Shown here: positions 1 through 7,262 of the stretch, piece after piece
How the letters are laid out: every line of letters begins with the position of its first letter
Numbering within the stretch: position 1 is the stretch's first letter
Source: Kondoa malvinella
Lineage: Eukaryota; Basidiomycota; Agaricostilbomycetes; Agaricostilbales; Kondoaceae
Direction of reading: 5' to 3'
Assembly: GCA_039545315.1 (NCBI GenBank)
Contig: BCIM01000002.1
Span: 1 to 20,943, forward strand
DNA length: 20,943 nucleotides
Made by a program: the position numbers and the translations under genes
The notes under the pieces: model-generated
Database searches by the model: none
Seen by the model: the letters and a program-made list of their open reading frames with translations, nothing else
Told to the model about the DNA's origin: nothing

Positions 1-68
1 AAGCACTTTAGCACAATGCTGGGGTGTTGTCCTAGAGACGAACAGATCTTGGATACTACGTAGGTGCG

Positions 69-455
69 TCAATGTGTGACAAGATATATTAAAGGTGATG
101 CCAGGACTAACTGCTTAGATATGATGCGCATGCTTGCGGGTCTCTGCAAAAGGTCACGCAAAAGAGCGTCATCGCGGTCTTGTAGATCCCGGAGCAGCGT
201 AGATACTACTGCGACTTCTTCTGGTGTAGCATTCATGCTTTTCAACTTTTCGGAATTCTCGCGCAAGCAGCACAGTTCGACGAAACGATCCCGCAAATTG
301 TTGAGGCATCGTTGAAATTTGTCCCATTTGGGAATCACAACAAAGGGGTAGTCATCCAGCAAGGCAACGAGTAGGCCTTTACGTTCCGCATTGGTGCAGA
401 TCTCATCGAACAGCGTCTTCAGGTCAGAAGTTGACAAGGATTGAATGGCAGTCAT
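69..455 (-). CDS. Small unidentified protein, possibly continuing leftwards by splicing
   Basis: A 128-codon open frame begins with ATG at 453-455 and ends with TGA at 69-71. I do not recognise the family. The product is mostly helical-looking and charged, with a basic/aromatic patch (IPKWDKFQRCLNNLRDRF, about residues 41-58) and an acidic heptad-like stretch (EEVAVVSTLLRDLQDRDDALLRDL) that could be a short coiled coil. The last 15 or so residues are less protein-like. An intron is possible there: a GT at about position 110 and a TTGAC-CTACGTAG acceptor near 60 would replace the tail with a short C-terminus ending near 39. The length is therefore provisional. No signal peptide or membrane segment is visible. 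The 5' side is a long non-coding stretch. Confidence 0.5.
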   Translation of the reverse strand: MTAIQSLSTSDLKTLFDEICTNAERKGLLVALLDDYPFVVIPKWDKFQRCLNNLRDRFVELCCLRENSEKLKSMNATPEEVAVVSTLLRDLQDRDDALLRDLLQRPASMRIISKQLVLASPLIYLVTH

Positions 456-1272
456 GACGAGAAGTTGGACGCGCTTGCGTTGATTCAGAGGACGGACGTG
501 ACGGATGAAAAAGAAGGCTCGACGACTCGTCGAAATGCCTGAAAAGGGAACACGTGCTCGTTTTTACGGGCTTTTATTCTGTTCACAATTAATCCCGCTT
601 CAAAATATATCCGCTCTACCTCTTTGTCTTTGCCTGTCCCAAAGATGGCCCTCGGACGCTCGGGTGACGTCGGCAAGGGAGGCTCAAGGACAGGTCAAGG
701 ACACGCATACGGCCCTGTGCTTTTCTCGAACAATGCCTCGGCCTGCAACAAACGTCCTGCTAAACAACGGGAAACTTGCGCTCCAAACAGTGATCGTTTG
801 CTGGGTGCGGCATTCGCCTACTCACACGCATCTCTATGTTCACCGATGTGTCCCGTCACAGAGGCCTGCTTCTCGACAAGCCGCGGAACAGGACCGCATT
901 GCGCTCTTGTCATCTCCAATTCATGCTGTTTGTCAATTGTTTCTCCTTCAAAGCAATTCTGCTCGTTATGATCAGTCCAGACAATCGTGTGATTACTGTT
1001 CAGCTGGATGTCTAGAGAGTGCTGTTCAGTCGGATGTCTAGATGTCTGCTCATGAACAGCGCTGGATGAAGGCTATCTTTGGCAGATGCAAGCGCGTTTC
1101 GATTGAATAGCACATGTACATGTATACTAGACAGTAGGCTGTTGTAGTTGCACACAGCTTACTACCATCTCACCTTCCCGGCTGGACACGAGACAGTCGA
1201 GACTGTCTGGAATTCGACTTCTGTTGACCGTCAACCGTCACATTCCGTATACCAGCGACACCATAGACGCAC
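456..1272. other. Non-coding stretch of about 0.8 kb
   Basis: I find no convincing gene here. The open frames on either strand are short, overlap one another and lack the splice patterns seen in the neighbouring genes. The interval lies between the starts of two divergent genes (69-455 on minus and 1273 on plus), so it should hold both promoters and 5' leaders. A 21-bp direct repeat with a 26-bp period occurs at 996-1042. Confidence 0.6.
996..1042. repeat. Two-copy 21-bp direct repeat
   Basis: CTGTTCAGCTGGATGTCTAG(A) at 996-1016 recurs as CTGTTCAGTCGGATGTCTAG(A) at 1022-1042, two mismatches and a 26-bp period. It lies in the shared upstream region of two divergent genes. It may be a paired factor-binding site or simply a local duplication. 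Confidence 0.6.
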
Positions 1273-2707
1273 ATGAATACCACAAGAGAGCTAGATACAG
1301 CTCCTCCGCCCGCTTGTATGTCTTCTTTTTGACCGGCCAAGGCTTCCCTATTTTGGAAAGAAGATGGCTCATGCACTGCCTGCTTGACAGATGCCAGAGT
1401 AGTCACACGCGCGTACAAAAAGGACCTCAGGCCTATTATTATCTTCTTTACCACCAGTAAGCTCTTTAGACTTGGTACCGAAACAATGGAAACCCGCTCT
1501 GAACGCTTCGTCGCGCTCAATAGTTGGCATGATATGGAGCTTCTTCGTTGGCGCTACGTACGTCAAAGATGCTAGCGAGTGAGCCTGGCTACTACACGGT
1601 GATAGCGCTTCTTTGACACGAAGCAAACAGGTCAAACGAAACTCAGAAGCTCAAGGCAAGGCGATACAGCAGGTCGTGCAATCATAGCTCATTCCGATAT
1701 AGATCGCAGACGGCGTTATGGGCGGTTTATGCTTGATCGTGGCAGCTCTGGAGACATTTGGGCTGGTAGCGGCATGCACGGTCGGTCTAAAAGACTCTGC
1801 TATGACCTGTTAGTGACGATCGCTAAACTGACAGAGACGACTCAAGCTCATCAAGATCTACATGTATCTCGCCTTTGTCAGCGCTGGAATCATCTTTACC
1901 TCTATAGTCTTGCGAATAGTCTTCCACTTTGTCATGAAAGAGTGAGTTGTCCGTTCTCAGCTTGGACGAGTCCTAACAGGCGTCCTTGTTAGCGACATCA
2001 TCTCAAATTGCCAACAAGGCAGCGACTATGGATATACCAACAGCCCGCTGGCTCAGATCCCAGACACGCAAACATCAAAAGAGGACTGCGAATCGCTGTC
2101 AGTCCTTCCTCATGCTACAGAATACTTGGCTGATGATCTTGATAGTTGGAAGCGCACAATAGCATATGTTATGTTGGTCGAAGTATATCTCACTGCACAG
2201 CATATTGACAGTTTTGCTCTAGTGCATGGCTTGTCGGTCTGGCTTTCTTTGCCGTGCGTAAATACTGTGTGACCGGCAGCATTGACTGATTGTTTCAGAC
2301 ACACTACAGGCCTTCTCTACATCGCTAGCGACTGCATATTACCACCAGTCTAAGAATCCTGAGAACCTGCGGATGAATGCACCTTCAGCTGCCTATCAGA
2401 TGAACGCGTATTCTCACAATGACAGCTCATTCCAAACACCAGCATATACACCGGGCTATGGTCAACCTGGCCAATCTGCTCCACCTACATATGGCTATGA
2501 TCAGTCAGGCCCACCTACATATAATGTAAGTTCACCGAGGGTCTGCTTTACAACTCGCCGACTGCTTATGTGCAGGGCGGAGACTTCAAGACACCAATGG
2601 AGAAGGAAGGCGGATATGAGACGTCAGAAACGACTTTGAGAGGGGTAGATTTGAATGACGGGCCGAGCGACGGAAGAAGGGCGGACAGCGGCGGTCACGT
2701 AGTCTAG
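1273..2707 (+). CDS. Four-helix MARVEL-like membrane protein with PPxY tail
   Basis: My model joins exons 1273-1315, 1391-1456, 1524-1557, 1606-1630, 1703-1780, 1835-1941, 1993-2167, 2212-2257, 2299-2525 and 2576-2707 (310 residues). Four hydrophobic segments follow: PIIIFFTTIGMIWSFFVG, MGGLCLIVAALETFGLVAAC, IYMYLAFVSAGIIFTSIVL and CSSAWLVGLAFFAVHTLQAF. A cysteine-containing loop precedes helix four. The cytosolic tail is rich in Gly, Pro and Tyr and contains two PPTY motifs (APPTYGYDQSGPPTYN). This layout matches fungal MARVEL/tetraspan-type plasma-membrane or vesicle proteins. PPxY motifs are established docking sites for WW domains of Rsp5/Nedd4 ubiquitin ligases, so an adaptor or endocytic cargo role is an inference. 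The weakest junction is intron 7 (2168-2211), whose GTTATG donor is poor. The family call rests on topology. Confidence 0.66.
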
Positions 2708-3053
2708 CACAACGATACAGACCTCGGACATTCATATAGGGACCTAGATCTGTAGCTTATTCACTCGGTAGATAGATACACAATTAGTTCATACGCAACC
2801 ATAGCATTTGACAAGTTCCCTATTGCTCGTCTTCAATCCTTCTTGCCATTAAAGGTGGAGCTGGTAACTGACACTTCTTCCAATCCAGAGCGCAATCGAT
2901 TGGCAATGCTACAATCCCTGTCAGTGACCACCCTAATAACGCAGAGGACATACTCTAGATGGCCGAAACCTGGATAGATATATGTATGGTAACCGGACTG
3001 CGTTGAACGGCTTTAAGATAATCAGTTGTAGCTATCGAATTGTTCGTGAAAGC
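2708..3053. other. Convergent 3' intergenic region
   Basis: This interval separates the 3' ends of the plus-strand MARVEL-like gene and the minus-strand small gene. I see no coding signal. It is expected to contain both 3' UTRs and polyadenylation signals. AT-rich patches occur near 2755-2800, but no specific terminator can be named. Confidence 0.6.
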
Positions 3054-3467
3054 TCACCTAGAGCGAACACCTTGCAAAGCCTCGAAAAGGGGTGCACAGC
3101 CGAGTATAGCAAGTCGCTCTGAAGTGGATGATAAGCTTCTCAGCAAGTAACAGATGGCAAAAGACCTGCCAGTCGCATCAACTTCATCTGGATTCACTTT
3201 TCGATTCGGGCCGAGCGATGACACGCTTCCGACGCCTACAATAGTGGGAAATCGCTTGATGTTGACCCCAGCCACGACTGCGGACTGTTGAGCGATCCAA
3301 CGCATCGCAGACAGATAGGCCAAGAAGGAACCGTCGGATCTAAGGTGCTCTGCTTCGGCAACATTGACATTGAGCACGACGATTGATGGCTCCATGTTGC
3401 AAGTGAGGAGATCGGCGATAGAGGCTTCATCTCCTGGAAGAGCAAAGCGAATCTTGCGGTCCGACAT
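3054..3467 (-). CDS. Small unidentified protein (137 residues)
   Basis: The ATG at 3465-3467 opens a frame that ends with TGA at 3054-3056. An in-frame extension upstream to 3890 exists but reads as low-quality sequence, and this ATG begins the protein-like part (MSDRKIRFALPGDEASIADL). The body alternates hydrophobic strands and helices (PSIVVLNVNVAEAEHL; FLAYLSAMRWIAQQSAVVAG; FPTIVGVGSVSSLG) and ends with a helical segment (LAILGCAPLFEALQG). It looks like a compact soluble alpha/beta fold. I do not recognise the family. The first 20 residues resemble the start of a GNAT domain, but the acetyl-CoA motif is absent, so I do not claim it. A spliced variant with a donor at codon 98 (GGCAG|GTCTTT) is possible. 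Confidence 0.55.
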   Translation of the reverse strand: MSDRKIRFALPGDEASIADLLTCNMEPSIVVLNVNVAEAEHLRSDGSFLAYLSAMRWIAQQSAVVAGVNIKRFPTIVGVGSVSSLGPNRKVNPDEVDATGRSFAICYLLRSLSSTSERLAILGCAPLFEALQGVRSR

Positions 3468-4193
3468 GGTTGCTTGGCTAAAGCTGATCTGCTTTGGCTG
3501 AGATGAGCTCGAAGGAGGACAAAGGGAAAGAAGCTGAGCTGATAGCTGTATCATGGGACAGTAGAAAGAGCTGATTGCACCGCACAAGGAAGCTTTTAGG
3601 CTGATAAGGCAAAGAGCAAACACTGCTTTCACCCTGCCGAATACTTTTCTGACTTCGCAGATAAGACGAGCAATAGGATGAGGTTTGTTTTGATGTACGC
3701 ATAGTATAAGGGAAGAAGCGGCGGCTAGGTGGAGGAAGCGTTGATATCGATTGTGCCAACGAAAACATAGCCGAGGACGGGAAGAGGCATTGTGATAGAC
3801 GAATATCGAGCTAGTAAAGGACCATGAGGCCCGCTGAAGGGATCGCTTTAGTGATGAGGAAGTGAACGCTTGATTCCTGCCGCCTAGCAACCGCCTATCT
3901 CCAAAACGAGATACTTTGACGCTTATACAGTGTGTCGAGAAGTTTCGTTCATATATGTGCGCGGAGGTAGAGTAGGCGCCGAGTGAGAGTCAAATGGGTG
4001 AATGTACGCGATAGATGGCGAGGTGACCGTGCTTCTAGTGCTCAATCTTCGATGGGACTGGTGATGACAAAGTTTGTTCAATGTAAAGAGTGAAGCGAGG
4101 CGGTGGGGCGCGATCTAAATAGGGAAGGCAAGACAGTCAGCTTATGTCAAGAAAGACATCTGAAACCTACTTGCTATATCCCTTGTTATGTCG
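3468..4193. other. Intergenic stretch of about 0.7 kb
   Basis: This is the upstream region of the minus-strand gene starting at 3467 and the 3' flank of the minus-strand membrane-protein gene ending at 4194. Open frames here read as arginine/serine-rich noise. An AT-containing motif (ATCTAAATAGGG on plus near 4110) could be part of a core promoter, but orientation and use are unknown. I found no RNA gene. Confidence 0.55.
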
Positions 4194-4915
4194 CTAATCG
4201 GAGTCGGAGTCGGACTCGACATCCGAATACGAGCTACGTTCGCCATTCATAGCGCTTCTCCAATATGTCCAGGCCAATTCTCCTCTCCAAGCGATAAGGA
4301 TGACACTCGCCGCAGCACCGACCAACAGCCCGGTTTCAAGTTCTGCCAGCAAAAACCAACCCGCCGAATGCTCGTCGCTGTATTTGAATGTCGGTGCGAT
4401 GATAAGATTGAAGACGAGAACACTGTCTGCCCTGTGCTGAGCAAACATGCCACAGCAACCAGATAAAGTAGAAAGTTGGGTGATTTGTGCGGTTTGAAGT
4501 CGACCATATGAATGAACGTGTCGCTGACAAGCATTGCAAGAACGATTTGACCGATCGGAGGCACGTTTTGCGACCAGGCGGGGCTTTCTGGTATTATCTC
4601 GAGGGGTTGAAGGAGCAAAGTCGTCCAACAGTAGAGGAACGACAATCCCGCACAGATGGCTACGATCCATATGACGATGGCGTAAAAGGGAACGGACCTG
4701 CGGTGCTGCATTGGAGCATCTTGGATTTCGAGTGCAGATGGTGATTTATCCATTGTACGCTTCAGAGGCGGAAACAATTTGCAGATGAGCAAGAAGTACG
4801 GAGCAAGAGCAAGCCAGGTTTTCCAGGAGACCGGCGCCTCTTCAGGGGCACAATCCAGTCTCAGGCCTGATTTCGGTATGGAGCGTACATTTGTCCACAG
4901 CGTTTGACTTGTCAT
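4194..4915 (-). CDS. Multi-span membrane protein with acidic C-terminal tail, family unknown
   Basis: The model joins 4505-4915 and 4194-4436 on the minus strand around a 68-bp GT-AG intron (4437-4504), giving 217 residues. The start is the ATG at 4913-4915; upstream codons in frame give no other ATG. Hydrophobic segments are WLALAPYFLLICKLF, FYAIVIWIVAICAGLSFLYC, IGQIVLAMLVSDTFIHM, VLVFNLIIAPTF and LETGLLVGAAASVILIAW, so four or five membrane passes are likely. The protein ends in a short serine/aspartate tail (DVESDSDSD), which is typical of casein-kinase-2-type sites. I do not recognise the family. The intron was placed because the hydrophobic frame changes at VSDTFIHM and this splice is phase 0. 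The gene is divergent from the LIM gene with only 115 bp between start codons. Confidence 0.6.
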
Positions 4916-5030
4916 GGTAGCAAAAACGGAACAATCTTGACTGCTACAAGGGATCTGAAAACGACAAAGAGCCAAGTTCTAAGTGCAAAGAGCTGTAAAT
5001 GCGTTGTCCGGCTGGCATGAATGAAAAGTG
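4916..5030. promoter_or_regulatory. Compact bidirectional promoter (115 bp)
   Basis: Only 115 bp separate the start codons of the minus-strand membrane-protein gene (4915) and the plus-strand LIM gene (5031). Both promoters and both 5' leaders must overlap here unless the transcripts start inside each other's coding region. Two short out-of-frame ATGs (5017, 5021) precede the LIM start and are each closed by a stop within eight codons. Confidence 0.55.
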
Positions 5031-6051
5031 ATGGACAACTGTAGCAGCGCGTTCTTGGTGCCAAACGACAGCAGCGATCACCACATGAGCTACAGCAGCG
5101 CAAGTCCTGTTGCCTTCAAGCCAGCACCAACTCGTTTTGTGCCAACCGCGCCGTTGTGCGCTGCTTGCGGTGAAAGAGCGTATGCAGCTGAATCTGTCAC
5201 CGGCCCTGCGTCGAGGACGTATCACAAGAAGTGCTTCAAGTGCACATCTTGCAAGAAAGCGTTGGACAGCTCGTCGTTGTTGGAGCATGAAGGACAAGTA
5301 CGTCCCAACGTGTCATGCAATTCATCCGCTCCTCACGACATGTGCCTCCCTTTGTGTTTCAGCCTTTCTGCAAGCCCTGTCATCTGAAGGCATTCGGTCC
5401 TAAAGGCTATGGCTATGGAGGAAGCGTAGGAGGAGACTACGTTGATCGTTCATCGCCTCTGTCGCCTGTGCGAAAGATGGCAAGATCAAGTACTCAAGAG
5501 TGGACACCTCCTCGAGTCGATACTCCGCTGTATCTGCAGTCTGACAGGGATGCGGAATCAGCGAATGGCGAAGAGATGGATAGACCAGACTCGCCCTTCT
5601 CTTCAAGTTCTACGACGACAACAGCTGCGACAAGTACTGGCAGAAGCAGCCCTTTCAGAACGAATTCCAATAGCGGAGCCTCTAGCAACATGTGTCGAAG
5701 GTGCGGTGAGACATGCTACTTTGCTGAACAGGTATGTCAGAACTTCCACATGCGTGTGAATTGGACTGATTTACTTCGCTAAAGGTTCTCGCTGCCGGCA
5801 ACAAATGGCACAAGCGGTGTCTGAGTGAGCACCATTCCGCCTGATGGACGAGTATTGACGTGTCGACAGGATGTGCAAAATGTTCAAAGGCTCTAGATAG
5901 TCATCTCAGCGTTCGGCAAAATTTGCCCTATTGTAAAGTACGCTACCTATATTCAGCGAGGTATGTTTGCTGACACTGCTGGTAGAAATGCTACGGAGAA
6001 GAGGCTGGTCTGTCGCGACAAGGTGTACCGCTGATGCCTGGGTTGTTTTGA
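5031..6051 (+). CDS. Two-LIM-domain protein (CRP-like)
   Basis: Exons are 5031-5297, 5363-5731, 5785-5824, 5870-5937 and 5986-6051 (269 residues). LIM1 (about residues 43-96) has the pattern C-X2-C-X18-H-X2-C-X2-C-X2-C-X17-C-X2-C, and is followed by FGPKGYGYGGSVGG, a glycine-rich segment of the kind that follows LIM domains in cysteine-rich proteins. LIM2 is at the C-terminus (C-X2-C-X17-H-X2-C-X2-C-X2-C-X16-C-X2-C). The linker of about 115 residues is rich in Ser, Thr and Pro and probably disordered. LIM domains are zinc-binding protein-interaction modules, and family members commonly act on the actin cytoskeleton or Rho signalling; that role here is inferred. Splices were chosen because each restores the zinc ligands, and LIM2 is split over four exons. 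Confidence 0.88.
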
Positions 6052-6152
6052 TATTCAGACTCGTGTGTTGTACCGTTGTTTGGGATGTAAGGATATCCCT
6101 ATACTTGTTGTAATACCAAGAAGACGCAACACATGTACTAGCTCTAGAGTGA

Positions 6153-7149
6153 CTATCTCGCTGCCCGTTTCTTACCTGAAGCTTCTAAATTCGCTTGAGC
6201 AGCCTTTGCCTTCTCTGCTTATCATCTTTCAGCCAGAGTAACGAAAAGCGTGATGCACTTGCCTTGAGACTCTGCTTCCCTCTGTAACTTGAGCTTCTCA
6301 CGTTCCTCGCGAATCTTGCGAAGACGAGCCAGATCGGATTTCGCTTCATCAGTCTGCAGAGACATGAGATCAGCTAGACAATTTGTACGCTATGCATCCT
6401 CTACCTTTCCAGCCTGTGAGAAAGTAGACGGCCTTAAGAAGTATAATGTACCAAGCACTAGGCACTCACAGCATGCAACTTCTGGTAATGCTCTTTTGCA
6501 TCCTTCTTCTGCTTTTCCTCTCGCTCTCTCCTACTGAGCTCTTTCGGAGGCTGTATAGATTGATTGAGACACGAGAAAGCCCACAGCAACATCCGCACTT
6601 ACCTTCTTTGACAAATCACTGATCTTTACAGACTTCTTTGCTGCCGCATTGTCCATCTTCATAGGCTTCTCGTCCTCGCTCCCACTGTCGTCGTCTGATG
6701 CAGGCTTTGCAGGCTTCTTACTCGCTGCTTTCGCTGCTTTCCGTTCTTGTCGACTGGGTTCCGCTCCTCCGTTCGCTAACACGATGTTGCCCAGCTTGTC
6801 CAGCACGACTTCATCATTACTGGAAGCAGCAGGTGGTGCAGCAGCAGGCGGCGGCGGACCATATGAGCTTCCTTGCGCAGGGACTTCTTCATCGTCTCTA
6901 TTCCATGGGAATACTTCAGACCCGCGTAGTTGATGCTGTGTCAAGGGCAAAGACACACGATTCTTCTTCTTCGCTCTCTTCTTCTGAACCGCTGCCAGAT
7001 TCCTCCTCTGACGAATCTCCTGCCTCTCCATCATCCCACATGCCCATGCCACTTTTATCTTCTGCGTCTTTCCCACTCAGCACTCTGGCAGACGTGAAAT
7101 GCCTTCCTCCGCCTCTCTTGGGCTTGTATTTGCCTGCGTTGCGAACCAT
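6153..7149 (-). CDS. PDAP1: PDAP1/PP28-family acidic phosphoprotein
   Basis: Minus-strand exons are 6959-7149, 6603-6897, 6470-6550, 6405-6413, 6263-6353 and 6153-6214 (242 residues). The basic start (MVRNAGKYKPKRGGGRHFTS) is followed by acidic serine-rich runs (SSEEESGSGSEEESEEEESD), an Ala/Pro spacer and the conserved PP28 core: PPKELSRREREEKQKK, then YQKLHAAGKTDEAKSDLARL and RKIREEREKLKLQREAE, ending in a GKKRAAR tail. This matches the casein-kinase-substrate PP28 domain of 28-kDa heat- and acid-stable phosphoprotein. Its molecular role is poorly defined even in animals; phosphorylation by casein kinase 2 is known for the family. Two oddities are the 9-nt exon that supplies the conserved AGK and a probable GC-AG intron at 6215-6262. 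The 3' end converges with the LIM gene about 100 bp away. Confidence 0.88.
6405..6413 (-). other. 9-nt internal micro-exon of the PDAP1 gene
   Basis: On the minus strand the nine bases GCTGGAAAG are flanked by ...CTCACAG and GTAGAG..., with introns of 56 and 51 bp on each side, both phase 0. They encode Ala-Gly-Lys. The PP28 family has a conserved xAGKT between the RERE helix and the AKxDLARL helix. Skipping the exon keeps the frame but deletes that conserved tripeptide. Confidence 0.78.
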
Positions 7150-7262
7150 ATTGCTTCAAACTTTCGGTTGGTAGCGGTGCAAAAGGCAACCAGTGTCAAA
7201 GTCCTGAATGTCCGTAATGCCAATGATGTGCTATGCCCAATTCTAATGTCTTACATTTGCCC

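Noticed and set aside
505..1041. Plus-strand open frame of 178 codons
   Set aside because: Arginine/serine/cysteine-rich composition, no family motif and no splice pattern; it overlaps other frames of equal quality on both strands.
3468..3890. N-terminal extension of the 137-residue protein to 278 residues
   Set aside because: The added part is Arg/Ser/Cys-rich without periodicity; the ATG at 3465-3467 begins the protein-like region.
6649..7174. Two long plus-strand frames opposite the PDAP1 gene
   Set aside because: They are complements of the acidic Ser/Glu and Ala/Pro repeats of PDAP1, which produce open frames on the other strand.
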